53,264 nt of DNA from Hyphomicrobiales bacterium (GCA_003577315.1 QEVK01000026.1:1-53264); one strand, 5' to 3'. Shown: positions 10,242-18,576, counted from the stretch's first letter. Notes: a model not told the origin generated them from the sequence alone. Numbers and translations: made by a program.

Positions 10242-10658
10242 TCAATCGTCGCGATAGACCTTCTCGCGACGCTCGTGGCGTTCCTGCGCCTCGATCGACA
10301 GCGTGGCGATCGGGCGGGCGTCGAGACGCTTCAGGGCGATCGGCTCCCCCGTTTCCTCGCAATAGCCGTAGGTGCCCTCGTCGATGCGCTGGAGCGCGGC
10401 GTCGATCTTGGCGATCAGCTTGCGCTGCCGGTCGCGCGCGCGCAGTTCGATGGCACGGTCGGTTTCGGAGGAGGCACGGTCGGCGAGGTCGGGAAGATTG
10501 GCGTTCTCCTGCTGGAGTATTTCCAGCGTCTCACGCGCTTCGCGCAGGATTTCGTTCTTCCAGGAAACGAGCTTGGCGCGGAAATAGGCTTTCTGCCGCT
10601 CGTTCATGAAGGGTTCGTCTTCGCTGGGAACGTAATCGGTTTCGACACTTGCGGACAT
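10242..10658 (-). CDS. dksA: DksA/TraR-family RNA polymerase-binding regulator, degenerate zinc finger
   Basis: 138-residue DksA homologue, which binds the RNA polymerase secondary channel and, with ppGpp, tunes stable-RNA and biosynthetic promoters. A coiled coil spans about residues 18-95, with the tip motif D57-x-x-D60-x-A62 preserved. The globular zinc-finger region keeps only C100. The positions matching the other three E. coli ligands are T103, S121 and A124 with identical spacing, so zinc binding is unlikely. Loss of these cysteines is known in alphaproteobacterial DksA proteins. The ATG at 10658 is chosen because the protein then begins MSASVETDYVPSEDEPF, as I recall for rhizobial homologues; a TTG 15 bp upstream is the alternative. 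Confidence 0.93.
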   Translation of the reverse strand: MSASVETDYVPSEDEPFMNERQKAYFRAKLVSWKNEILREARETLEILQQENANLPDLADRASSETDRAIELRARDRQRKLIAKIDAALQRIDEGTYGYCEETGEPIALKRLDARPIATLSIEAQERHERREKVYRDD

Positions 10659-10692
10659 TCGACTCAATCCCAAGGCAGATTTCCGGGCGCTC

Positions 10693-10721
10693 TATATATT
10701 CGCGCGCCTACGCCTGTACAA
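10693..10721 (-). promoter_or_regulatory. Probable dksA promoter
   Basis: On the minus strand TTGTAC (10721-10716), a 17-bp spacer and TATATA (10698-10693) lie 35 bp upstream of the dksA ATG. The AT-rich -10 stands out in this GC-rich region. A GC-rich stretch directly follows the -10 hexamer, resembling a stringent discriminator, but that reading is inference. Confidence 0.45.
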
Positions 10722-10892
10722 GCATCAAGGCAAGTCCACTCACGCATTTGTCAAACCTGGCTCGCCGGTTGCATGCGCCGGCACGCGCGGCTACAGCATC
10801 GGCGACGTAGCCGGCTGCGACCGGACCTCCGGCGCGCCCGTCCGGGCGCCCGATACCACCACGCGAACCCCGCTCGGGAGAGGATGCAAGCG

Positions 10893-11387
10893 ATGACCCG
10901 GCTCTATCTCCTGAGACATGCCAAGGCGCGCTGGGCCGAGCCCGGATCGCGCGACTACGACCGGCCGCTCGCCCCTTCCGGCCACGAGGACGCGGAGCGG
11001 CTGGGCGAGGCGATGCTGGAAGCCGGCTACGTGCCGGACACGGTGCTGTGCTCCGGCGCGCGGCGGGCGCGCGAGACGTGGACGGCGGTGTCGAGGCGCC
11101 TGCCGGTGGCGGACGTGCGCTTCATCGACGGCCTCTACAGCTCCGATGCGGGCGGCTATCTCGACATCGTGCGCGAGGCCGGCGCCGACCGTTCCGTTCT
11201 CGTCGTCGGCCACAACCCGATGATGGAGGATCTGGCGACGGCCCTGTCGCGCGCCGGCGACGAGGCGGCGCTCGCCGCCGTCGCCCACGGCTTCCCGACC
11301 TGCGGCCTGGCGGTGCTGCGCTTCTCGACGGCGCTGCCGGCGATCAAGCCCGAGGACGGCTATCTGGAGGCGTTCGTGATTCCCTAG
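10893..11387 (+). CDS. sixA: SixA-like histidine phosphatase
   Basis: 164-residue member of the histidine phosphatase (phosphoglycerate mutase) superfamily. It has the N-terminal catalytic RHAKARW signature, the arginine-containing SGARRARETW segment, and the second catalytic histidine in VVGHNPMMEDLA. Family members such as SixA remove phosphate from phosphohistidine in Hpt domains or PTS proteins; the target here is unknown. A separate Hpt protein is encoded 10 kb away in this window. GGGAGAGG lies 9 nt before ATG 10893, which decides between this start and the ATG at 10884 that touches the Shine-Dalgarno. Confidence 0.85.
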   Translation: MTRLYLLRHAKARWAEPGSRDYDRPLAPSGHEDAERLGEAMLEAGYVPDTVLCSGARRARETWTAVSRRLPVADVRFIDGLYSSDAGGYLDIVREAGADRSVLVVGHNPMMEDLATALSRAGDEAALAAVAHGFPTCGLAVLRFSTALPAIKPEDGYLEAFVIP

Positions 11388-11392
11388 GGGAG

Positions 11393-11485
11393 AGCGAATA
11401 GGGAGTAGCGAATAGAAGAATAAGGGAAGAGTTCGTGTTGCGTTCCCGCTTCACCTCCTTTTCTACTCGCTACTCCCTATTCGCT
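11393..11485. repeat. Near-perfect 25-bp inverted repeat with tandem GCGAATAG motifs
   Basis: The left arm 11393-11417 and the reverse complement of 11461-11485 agree at 24 of 25 positions, separated by 43 bp. Both arms are built from GCGAATAG and GGAGTAGCGA words. The right side continues with further degenerate copies to about 11505 (ATTCGCTACTCACTATTCCC). AT content is much higher than in the surroundings. It lies 5 bp after the sixA-like stop and could act as a terminator or as an intergenic repeat element. A single such locus cannot tell which. Confidence 0.8.
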
Positions 11486-11558
11486 ATTCGCTACTCACTA
11501 TTCCCTCCTCCTCCTCCATTGCCTATATCCGCGTCACAATGAGCGCGGGACCCTTTCC

Positions 11559-13007
11559 TTGGCAGGCCTGACCACTTTCGGCGACGAGGCGCGGATCGCG
11601 CTCGACACGCTGGCCGGACGCGCCGCCGGGCTCGTCTCGCCGTCGCTGCGGCTGGGCGTCACCGGCCTGTCGCGGGCGGGCAAGACCGTCTTCATCACCG
11701 CGCTCGTCCACAACCTCGTCCATGGCGGTCGCCTGCCGCTGTTCCAGGCGCACAAGAGCGGCCGCATCGCCCGCGCCTATCTGGAGCACCAGCCCGACGA
11801 CGCCGTGCCGCGCTTCCAGTACGAGGACCATGTCGCGGCGCTCACCGGCGCGCGCATCTGGCCGGAATCCACCCGCGCCATCTCCGAGCTGCGGCTGACG
11901 GTCGAATATGAGTCCGCCTCCGCCTGGGGGCGCATGTTCTCGCGCGGCAGGCTGTCGCTCGACATCGTCGACTATCCCGGCGAATGGCTGCTCGACCTGC
12001 CGCTTCTGGCCAAGGACTTCTCCACCTTCTCGCGCGAGGCGGCGGAGCTTTCGCTGCTTCCCGCGCGCGCCGACCTTTCGGCGGACTGGCGCGCGCTGGC
12101 GACCGCCACGGACCCGGACGCGCCGGCCGACGAGATGGCGGCGCGGACATTGGCCGAGCGCTTTTCCGCCTATCTCAGGGCCTGCAAGGAGGACGGGCGG
12201 GCGCTCTCCACCCTGCCGCCCGGCCGCTTCCTGATGCCGGGCGACCTCGACGGCTCGCCGGCGCTCACCTTCTCGCCCCTGCCCGGCATCGGCACGGCCA
12301 GAGCGAGGCCCGGCTCGCTCGCCGCGATGATGGAGCGCCGCTACGAGGCCTACAAGACGCATGTGGTGAAGCCGTTCTTCCGCGAGCACATCACCCGGCT
12401 CGACCGGCAGATCGTCCTGATCGACGCCATGCAGGCGCTGAACGCCGGGCCGGAGGCGGTGGCCGACCTCGAACGGGCGCTGACGGAGATCCTCGCCTGC
12501 TTCCGCGCCGGGCGCGGCTTCTTCCTTTCCGACCTCGTCTCGCGCCGCATCGACCGCATCCTGGTCGCCGCGACCAAGGCCGACCACATCCATCACGAAA
12601 GCCACGACCGCTTGCAGGCCATCGTGCGCCGCCTCGCCGACCGCGCCGTCGAGCGGGCGCGCTTCTCGGGCGCCGAGGTCGACGCGCTCGCCATGGCGGC
12701 CGTGCGCGCCACCCGCGAGGGAACCGTCAGCCAGGGCCGCGAGACGCTTCCCGTCATCATCGGCACGCCGCTCGCGGGCGAGACGATCGGCGGCGAAACC
12801 TTCGACGGCGAGACAGAAACAGCCATATTTCCCGGTGACTTGCCGGAAAGACCTGACGCGGCTCTGGAAGGCGCCGGGAACCCCATCCGCTTCGTGCGCT
12901 TCCGTCCGCCGAGGCTCGAACGCACGGCCGAGGGCGCGACGCTGTCGCTGCCGCACATCAGGCTCGACCGGGCGCTGCAATTCCTGATCGGGGACCGCCT
13001 GGAATGA
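11559..13007 (+). CDS. ycjX: YcjX-like P-loop GTPase
   Basis: 482-residue protein of the YcjX family (DUF463), a stress-associated P-loop NTPase of poorly defined function. The Walker A motif is in GLSRAGKTVF (about residues 37-46), and a Walker B-like DIVDYPGEW follows at about 130. The rest is alpha-helical with FLMPGDLDG and LIDAMQALN segments conserved in the family. The only in-frame start in the right place is TTG at 11559, giving MAGLTTF, which resembles the N-terminus I recall for rhizobial homologues. It overlaps ycjF by 4 bp (ATGA), indicating translational coupling. Confidence 0.88.
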   Translation: MAGLTTFGDEARIALDTLAGRAAGLVSPSLRLGVTGLSRAGKTVFITALVHNLVHGGRLPLFQAHKSGRIARAYLEHQPDDAVPRFQYEDHVAALTGARIWPESTRAISELRLTVEYESASAWGRMFSRGRLSLDIVDYPGEWLLDLPLLAKDFSTFSREAAELSLLPARADLSADWRALATATDPDAPADEMAARTLAERFSAYLRACKEDGRALSTLPPGRFLMPGDLDGSPALTFSPLPGIGTARARPGSLAAMMERRYEAYKTHVVKPFFREHITRLDRQIVLIDAMQALNAGPEAVADLERALTEILACFRAGRGFFLSDLVSRRIDRILVAATKADHIHHESHDRLQAIVRRLADRAVERARFSGAEVDALAMAAVRATREGTVSQGRETLPVIIGTPLAGETIGGETFDGETETAIFPGDLPERPDAALEGAGNPIRFVRFRPPRLERTAEGATLSLPHIRLDRALQFLIGDRLE

Positions 13008-14077
13008 AGCCGCCGCGACAGCCAGCCGCCTTCCGCATCGCGCCGCAGGCGAAGCCCGAACCCGCGCCGCAGGAGGAGAAGCGCCCCGCCGCGCCGCGCC
13101 AGCCGCGCGCGGCGCGGCCCGAGGCGGCAATCGTGGTTCCTGCCGAGATCGACGTGTTCGACGAGCCGGACGCGGCGCTTGCCGAGCCGCTGCCGGCCGC
13201 GCCGCGCAAGCGTTCGGCGCTCGGCTCGATCTTCCTCGGCGCCTTCGGCCTTCTGGTGTCGCTGGCGCTGGGGCTGTGGGTCGACGGGCTGATCCGCGAG
13301 CTGTTCTCGCGCTCCGACTGGCTGGGCTGGCTCGCGGCGGGCGTCGCCACGGTGGCGGCGCTGTCGCTCCTCGTCATCCTGGCGCGCGAGCTGGTCGGGC
13401 TTGCCCGCCTCGCCTCGGTCGAGAAGCTGCGCGAGGCCGGCCGCGACGCCATCGAGCGCGACGACGCGCGGGCCGCGCGCAAGGTGGCGGCCGAGCTCGC
13501 CGCGCTGGTGTCGCGCCGCCCCGAGACCGCGGCAGGCAGGCGCGCGCTGAAGGAGCTTGCCGGCGACGTGATCGACGGCGCGGACCTCGTGCGGCTTGCC
13601 GAGGCCGAGCTTCTCGGCCCGCTCGACCGGCAGGCGCAGGCGCTGATCCTCGACGCGGCCAAGCGCGTCTCGGTGGTGACGGCGGTGAGCCCGCGCGCGC
13701 TGGTCGACATCGCCTACGTGCTCTACGAGGCGGCGAAGCTGATCCGCCGGCTGGCCGAGCTCTATGGCGGCCGGCCGGGCGCGCTCGGCTTCGTGCGGCT
13801 TTTCCGCGACGTTCTCGCCCATCTCGCCGTCACCGGCGCGGTGGCGGCCGGCGACGAATTCGTCCACCAGCTCGTCGGCCAGGGGCTGGCCGCCCGGCTG
13901 TCGGCCAAGCTGGGCGAAGGCGTGGTCAACGGCATGATGACGGCGCGAATCGGCGTCGCCGCCATGGACATCGTGCGCCCCCTGCCCTTTTCCGCGCTGA
14001 AACGGCCGGGAATGGGCGATTTCGTCGCCGCGCTCACCGCATTCGCGCGCAGAAAGGGCAAGGAAAGCCCGTCCTGA
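13004..14077 (+). CDS. ycjF: YcjF-like membrane protein (TIGR01620/DUF697)
   Basis: 357-residue inner-membrane protein, usual partner of YcjX. A Pro/Ala-rich cytoplasmic N-terminus (about residues 1-70) leads to two transmembrane helices at about 72-92 and 102-126. A helical DUF697-type domain follows, with KLREAGRDAIE, LVDIAYVLYEAAKLIRRLAELYGGRPG and a C-terminal amphipathic region. The ATG overlaps the ycjX stop as ATGA. The pair is widespread in proteobacteria, linked to envelope stress in some species; its molecular role is not established. Confidence 0.87.
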   Translation: MKPPRQPAAFRIAPQAKPEPAPQEEKRPAAPRQPRAARPEAAIVVPAEIDVFDEPDAALAEPLPAAPRKRSALGSIFLGAFGLLVSLALGLWVDGLIRELFSRSDWLGWLAAGVATVAALSLLVILARELVGLARLASVEKLREAGRDAIERDDARAARKVAAELAALVSRRPETAAGRRALKELAGDVIDGADLVRLAEAELLGPLDRQAQALILDAAKRVSVVTAVSPRALVDIAYVLYEAAKLIRRLAELYGGRPGALGFVRLFRDVLAHLAVTGAVAAGDEFVHQLVGQGLAARLSAKLGEGVVNGMMTARIGVAAMDIVRPLPFSALKRPGMGDFVAALTAFARRKGKESPS

Positions 14078-14214
14078 CGGCAAAGGGCGCAGAACAGGCT
14101 TGCGCCCCGGCGCGACGTCGATCATGGTCGCGTCCTGAGAGGGGATAGACGAAGCGTTAACCAAAATACGCCAAGGTTCGCCTCGTGCCCCCCGTGTTCG
14201 TAGCCAGGTGTCCC

Positions 14215-14766
14215 ATGATCGCACGCGCCTTCCTGTCCGCAATCCTGCCGCTCGGCGTCGCGATTGCGGCGCTTCCGGTTGCGGCGGGCGACGCCCTGGC
14301 CTCAGACAAGGACAAGCGCTTCTTCCGCACTGTCGAGGGCGAGTGGTCGGGGCCGGGCGAGATCGTCGCCGGCAAGTACAAGGGCACCCGCTTCACCTGC
14401 ACCTTCAAGGGCGCGACGCCGGACGGCAAGGTCGGCATGTCGCTCGACGGCGGCTGCCGCGTCGGCCTGTTCACCCAGAAGATGTCGGCCAAGGTCGAGC
14501 ACAGCGGCCGGAAGGGCTATCGCGGCTCGTTCATGGACGGGTCCAACGGCGAGGGGCTGGACGTGATCGGCGGCACGGTCAACGGCCGCAAGGTCACGCT
14601 GACGTTGAACCGCAAGCAGTTGAACGGCGCGATGCTGGCCAACCTGCCCGACGACGACACCATGCACGTCACCGTCTCGGTCAAGGTGGCCTCGCAGATG
14701 GTGCCGGTGATCGGCATGAACCTGAAGCGCGTCGACACGCGCACCGTCGGCGCGATCAGCGACTAA
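14215..14766 (+). CDS. Secreted protein of unknown function
   Basis: 183-residue protein with a clear signal peptide (MIARAFLSAILPLGVAIAAL, cleavage likely after about residue 25). The mature part is beta-rich, with repeated GTRFTCTFKG, GGCRVGLF and YRGSFMDG segments and two cysteines that could form a disulfide. I do not recognise the family. The ATG at 14215 is chosen because the signal peptide begins there; the frame extends 30 bp upstream. Its stop overlaps the convergent folK stop by 4 bp. Confidence 0.7.
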   Translation: MIARAFLSAILPLGVAIAALPVAAGDALASDKDKRFFRTVEGEWSGPGEIVAGKYKGTRFTCTFKGATPDGKVGMSLDGGCRVGLFTQKMSAKVEHSGRKGYRGSFMDGSNGEGLDVIGGTVNGRKVTLTLNRKQLNGAMLANLPDDDTMHVTVSVKVASQMVPVIGMNLKRVDTRTVGAISD

Positions 14767-15290
14767 CCCCGCGCCTCTTCCTTCCACCAGTCGCCGCCGC
14801 CCGGCAGGCGCACGATGTCACCGGTTTCGAGGCCGCCCAGCCGTTGGGTCGCCGTCTGCCCGTCGACCACGACCTCCGGCGCGATCTCGGCCAGCGGCGC
14901 CAGCACGAAGGCGCGCTCGCCCATGCGCGGATGCGGCACCTGCAAGCCGGCCTCCTCGATCCGCTCGTTGCCGAACAGCAGGATGTCGATGTCGATGATG
15001 CGCGGCCCCCAGCGCTGCGCGCGGATGCGCTTCAGGCCGCGCTCGACATCGAGGCACAGGTCGAGCAGGTGCCGCGCGGTCAGCGCGGTGTCCACGGCCG
15101 CGACCGCGTTGAGAAAGTCGGGCTGGTCGGTCACGCCCCAGGGCGGCGTGCGGTAGAGCGAGGAGACGGCCGCGACCGAGACGGCGTCGTGGGCGTCGAG
15201 CGCCCGCAGCGCCGCCGCCATCGCGGCGGCCGGATCGCCGATATTGCCGCCGAGGCCGAGAAAGGCGCGCGTGGCCGCCTCAGCCGGCAT
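14763..15290 (-). CDS. folK: 2-amino-4-hydroxy-6-hydroxymethyldihydropteridine pyrophosphokinase
   Basis: 175-residue HPPK that transfers pyrophosphate from ATP to 6-hydroxymethyl-7,8-dihydropterin in folate synthesis. It has the N-terminal LGLGGNIGDP, the substrate loop SSLYRTPPWG and the metal/substrate motif RWGPRIIDIDILLFGN. It is last in the folP-folB-folK operon and overlaps folB by 11 bp when started at the ATG at 15290 (MPAEAATRAFLG). An upstream in-frame ATG at 15323 would overlap by 44 bp and is less likely, although neither has a strong ribosome binding site. Confidence 0.95.
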   Translation of the reverse strand: MPAEAATRAFLGLGGNIGDPAAAMAAALRALDAHDAVSVAAVSSLYRTPPWGVTDQPDFLNAVAAVDTALTARHLLDLCLDVERGLKRIRAQRWGPRIIDIDILLFGNERIEEAGLQVPHPRMGERAFVLAPLAEIAPEVVVDGQTATQRLGGLETGDIVRLPGGGDWWKEEARG

Positions 15291-15654
15291 GGGGCTGCGG
15301 CCAGGAAACCGTGACCTCGACATGGTCGAGCACGCCCGGCACCGGCGCGTGCGGCTTGCGCACCGTGATGACGGCGCGCGCGATGCGCGGAAACTTTTCG
15401 CACAGCGCGTGGGCCACGTCGAAGGCCAGCGCCTCGATCAGGAAGCGGCGCTTGCCGGTGACGATGCGCTCGATCTCGGCGAAGGCCGCGCCGTAGTCGA
15501 CCGTCGACTGCATCGAATCGACCTCCAGCCCCGCACCGGGATCGACCTCCAGCTCGGCGTCGACATAGAAGCGCTGGCCGAGCCGCTCCTCCTCGTCGAA
15601 CAGGCCGTGGCGGGCGAAGAACGCGCAGTTCCTCATGCGGATCGTGTATCTCAT
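15280..15654 (-). CDS. folB: Dihydroneopterin aldolase
   Basis: 124-residue FolB, which converts dihydroneopterin to 6-hydroxymethyl-dihydropterin and glycolaldehyde. It shows the RNCAFFARHGLFDEE segment with the pterin-binding glutamate region, STVDYGAAFAEIE and the C-terminal KPHAPVPGVLDHVEV with its conserved lysine. Length is typical (about 120). It is translationally coupled to folP by an ATGA overlap (15651-15654) and overlaps folK downstream. Confidence 0.95.
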   Translation of the reverse strand: MRYTIRMRNCAFFARHGLFDEEERLGQRFYVDAELEVDPGAGLEVDSMQSTVDYGAAFAEIERIVTGKRRFLIEALAFDVAHALCEKFPRIARAVITVRKPHAPVPGVLDHVEVTVSWPQPHAG

Positions 15655-16517
15655 CGCCCGTTCCCTCGCACAACGGCCAGCCCTTGCGCCAGCATAGCAT
15701 CCGCGACGGCCAGCGCGTCGGCATTCATTGCGACATCGTGCACCCGGAACACGGCGGCGCCCTGGAGCCGCAGGACGACGCTGGTGGCGGCGGTGCCGGC
15801 GTCGCGGGCGTCGGGCGACTCGCGACCCGTCACCGCGCCGACGAAGCGTTTTCGCGACGTGCCGACCAGCAGGGGCCGGCCGAGCGCAGCGAGTTCGGAG
15901 AAGCGCGCCATCAGCACGAGGTTGTGCTCGGCCGTCTCCTTGGCGAAGCCGAAGCCGGGATCGAGCACGATCCTTTGCGCCTCCACGCCCGCCTCGCGCG
16001 CGATGGCGAGCGAGGCCGACAGGAACGCCTTCTGGTCCTCGATCGGGTCGGGCAGCGTGCGCCGCCCGCGCCCGGTGTGCATGACCACGAGGCCGGCGCC
16101 GGTCTGCGCCGCCACCCGCGCCACGCCGGGATCGCGTTGCAGGCCCCAGACGTCGTTGACGATGTGCGCGCCGGCCGCCACCGCCAGCCGCGCCGTCTCC
16201 TCGCGATAGGTGTCGACCGAGATCAGCGTCGCGCCCTCGCCCGCCAGCGCCTCGATGACCGGCAGGATACGGCGCTGCTCCTCGGCCGCATCGATCGCCG
16301 CGCCGCCGGGCCTGGTCGACTCGCCGCCGACATCGACGATGGCCGCGCCCTCGCCCGCCATGCGCCGCGCCTGCGCGAGCGCGGCGTCGATGCGCGCATA
16401 GCGGCCGCCGTCGGAGAAGCTGTCGGGCGTGACGTTGAGCACGCCCATGACCACCGCCCCGCGCCCCAGCTCGAGGGCGCGGCCATGGGCAAGCGGCCAG
16501 GAGACGGGAGCGAGCAT
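15651..16517 (-). CDS. folP: Dihydropteroate synthase
   Basis: 288-residue TIM-barrel enzyme that joins p-aminobenzoate to the pterin pyrophosphate; it is the sulfonamide target. Signature loops are present: VMGVLNVTPDSFSDGG (pterin loop), VDVGGESTRPGG, SVDTYR, IVNDVWG, DPGFGFAKE, and the late GTSRKRFVG and RVHDV loops. AGGAAG precedes the ATG at 16517. It is the first gene of the folP-folB-folK operon. Confidence 0.96.
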   Translation of the reverse strand: MLAPVSWPLAHGRALELGRGAVVMGVLNVTPDSFSDGGRYARIDAALAQARRMAGEGAAIVDVGGESTRPGGAAIDAAEEQRRILPVIEALAGEGATLISVDTYREETARLAVAAGAHIVNDVWGLQRDPGVARVAAQTGAGLVVMHTGRGRRTLPDPIEDQKAFLSASLAIAREAGVEAQRIVLDPGFGFAKETAEHNLVLMARFSELAALGRPLLVGTSRKRFVGAVTGRESPDARDAGTAATSVVLRLQGAAVFRVHDVAMNADALAVADAMLAQGLAVVRGNGR

Positions 16518-16932
16518 CGCGGAACTTCCTTCGGGACGTCAGGCGTTGTGAACCGGATGCAAGGGCAAATCAATGCCGAACTTGGCGGCGGCCTGCGGGG
16601 CGGGCGGCTTGCGGGAAGCCCCGCGCCCGGCCTGCTCCCGAGAAGGCCATCCCCGACGTTCCGGGCGACGGCAAGCACATCATGGATCCCGTATGGGGGC
16701 GCCCTTCCGGCGACAAACGCCGACCTGACACCCCTCGTCCAGGGGGTTACAACGCATACCTCCGCCGCTCTATCCGTTTGTTTTAGCCGCATTAATGCGA
16801 CGTCAAGCGATTCCGCTTGACTGCAAGATGCTCTAGGGTCAGGAGCTGTTGAATCGCGTCGAGCGAGCGGCGCGGCCGGCGGCGTGGTGCGTTCGATGCA
16901 TACGATGAATCGGTCAGAGGGGAGACGCGCTC
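16518..16932. other. 415-bp intergenic region between divergent folP and the SDR gene
   Basis: No coding region is supported here. It should hold the promoters for folP (minus) and the SDR gene (plus). It contains the palindrome GCATTAATGC (16789-16798) and the repeat-like element listed separately at 16803-16836. Base composition is more AT-rich at 16735-16840 than in the flanks. Confidence 0.6.
16803..16836. repeat. Short palindromic repeat resembling a dispersed rhizobial element
   Basis: A 7-bp perfect stem (TCAAGCG / CGCTTGA) with a 4-nt loop (16803-16820) is followed by CTGCAAGATGCTCTAG. From memory, stretches like this (GATTCCGCTTGA then GCAAGATGCTCTAG) recur in intergenic regions of Rhizobiales genomes. 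Only one copy is visible here. Confidence 0.5.
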
Positions 16933-17925
16933 GTGGAGAGGGTCCTCATTACCGGAGCGACAGGCTTCATCGGCCGTCACCTCGTGCGACATTTCCTGTC
17001 GGCCGGGCGGCCCCTGACCCTTGCCGTCCGTGACGCCGGCGGTTGCCCGCCCGACTGGCGCAACCGCGAGCAGATCAAGATCGTCGCGACCGGGCCGATC
17101 GAAACCGCAACCAACCTCGGCGAAGCTCTCGCCGAGGTTTCGACCGTGATCCACCTTGCCGGCCTCGCGCATGTACGTCATGTCGCGGGCGCGGACGATC
17201 CGTTCGTCGCAGCCAACACGACGGCGACGCAAAGGCTGGCCAAAGCCGCGACGGATCACGAGGTCGGAACCTTCGTCCACCTGAGCAGCCTTGCGGCGAT
17301 AACGCAAAACGCCTCGCCGACAATCGTCGACGATTCGACCTGCGATCCTCCTCCCACTCCTTATGGAAGGACGAAACGCGAAGCCGAGAAGCACGTTCTC
17401 GCCCTCGCCGAGGACGGCATCTTCGCCGTCTCGCTGCGGCCGCCGCTGGTGGTGGGAGCGGAGGCGAAGGGGAACTGGGGCGCGTTGCAGCGGATTGCCG
17501 TGACGGGCCTTCCCCTGCCGTTCGCCAGCGTCGGAAACAGGCGCTCATTGATCGGCATCGACTCGCTCGTCGCGGCGGTAGCGCATTTGTGCACCGGCCA
17601 ATGGCCGGCGGAAAAATCGGGAAACTATTGCCTCGCCGACGAGGAGAGGTTCCCGCTGCCGCGCATCGTTTCCGAATTGCGCCAGGGGATGGGGCTTGCG
17701 CCGCGGCTTTTCCCCTTTCCGGCGGCCATCCTCGATGCAGCGGCGCGGATGGCCGGTCGCGGACACATGGCAAGGGCGCTGCTGGGCGACTTGCAGGTGG
17801 ACGCAAGCCGTTTCCGCGAGACGTTCGGTTTCGCGCAGAGCCACGGCCTGGCGGCGTCTATCGCCGAGTCGGGGAGACAGTACCGCCGATTGCGGTCGGG
17901 CGGCGCGGGTGGGCACGCCCAATGA
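16933..17925 (+). CDS. NDP-sugar SDR (epimerase / 4-keto-reductase, WreQ/WbpV-like)
   Basis: 330-residue extended short-chain dehydrogenase acting on a nucleotide sugar. It has the Rossmann motif GATGFIGR at residues 8-15, the catalytic serine in HLSSLAA, and the YxxxK pair in PYGRTKREAE. An SLRPPLVVG segment and a C-terminal sugar-binding region follow. The family covers UDP-glucose 4-epimerases and reductases such as WbpV and rhizobial WreQ, which make UDP-QuiNAc. The neighbouring small phosphoglycosyl transferase supports the reductase reading but does not prove it. The start is GTG, with GGGGAGA 11 nt upstream. It is convergent with the transferase gene. Confidence 0.82.
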   Translation: MERVLITGATGFIGRHLVRHFLSAGRPLTLAVRDAGGCPPDWRNREQIKIVATGPIETATNLGEALAEVSTVIHLAGLAHVRHVAGADDPFVAANTTATQRLAKAATDHEVGTFVHLSSLAAITQNASPTIVDDSTCDPPPTPYGRTKREAEKHVLALAEDGIFAVSLRPPLVVGAEAKGNWGALQRIAVTGLPLPFASVGNRRSLIGIDSLVAAVAHLCTGQWPAEKSGNYCLADEERFPLPRIVSELRQGMGLAPRLFPFPAAILDAAARMAGRGHMARALLGDLQVDASRFRETFGFAQSHGLAASIAESGRQYRRLRSGGAGGHAQ

Positions 17926-17975
17926 CGCGGCCCAATGACACGGCTCGGCCTTGACGCAAGGCCCTCTTGAGCAGC

Positions 17976-18530
17976 CTATTGCGCCGCCGCGTCCCGGCGG
18001 CCGGCACCGAGGACCGTCCGGACGATAACCTTGAGATCGGTCCAGAGCGACATCTGCTGAAGGTATGCGACGTCGAAGGCGGTCAGCTTGACCGGATCGG
18101 ACATGTCAAGGCCCGCCACCTGCGTGAATCCCGTGACTCCCGGCCTTACCGTGAAAATCCCGGCCTGTCGCCTCATCTCGATAAGGTCTTTCTGCGAGGC
18201 CAGGTTGGGCCGGGGACCCACGACACTCATATCGCCGACGAGAACATTCCACAGTTGAGGCAGTTCATCCAGCTTCAAGCGCCTCAGGACCCTGCCGCAA
18301 GGCGTCACGGCCGATGCGCCGACCTCATGGCTGGGATGGTCGCCCGTGTCGACATACATGGTTCGCAGCTTGAGGCATACGAACGGCTTCTCGTTGCGGC
18401 CAAGCCGCTCCTGGCGAAAAATCGCGGGACCGGGCGACGTCAACCGGATTATCGCGGCACAGATCGCCACGATAACCAGCGTCGGCAATGCCGCGGCAGC
18501 GACGAAGGCGATATCGAATACCCGCTTCAA
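17976..18530 (-). CDS. Initiating phosphoglycosyl transferase (PglC/WreU-like)
   Basis: 184-residue bacterial sugar transferase (PF02397), a monotopic enzyme that moves a sugar-1-phosphate from a UDP-sugar to undecaprenyl phosphate and so starts O-antigen or capsule assembly. A reentrant hydrophobic helix lies at about residues 5-30. The catalytic Asp-Glu dyad is D88-E89 in LKLDELPQLWNVLVGDMSVVG, followed by PRP and the conserved RPGVTG. The size equals the minimal PglC type without extra transmembrane helices. The start codon is TTG behind GGAGAC. It lies 46 bp downstream of the deacetylase gene, in the same direction. Confidence 0.92.
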   Translation of the reverse strand: MKRVFDIAFVAAAALPTLVIVAICAAIIRLTSPGPAIFRQERLGRNEKPFVCLKLRTMYVDTGDHPSHEVGASAVTPCGRVLRRLKLDELPQLWNVLVGDMSVVGPRPNLASQKDLIEMRRQAGIFTVRPGVTGFTQVAGLDMSDPVKLTAFDVAYLQQMSLWTDLKVIVRTVLGAGRRDAAAQ

Positions 18531-18576
18531 CTCTGTCTCCGCAATTTCCGCAGGATGCCGATACGGCGAGGATGGG

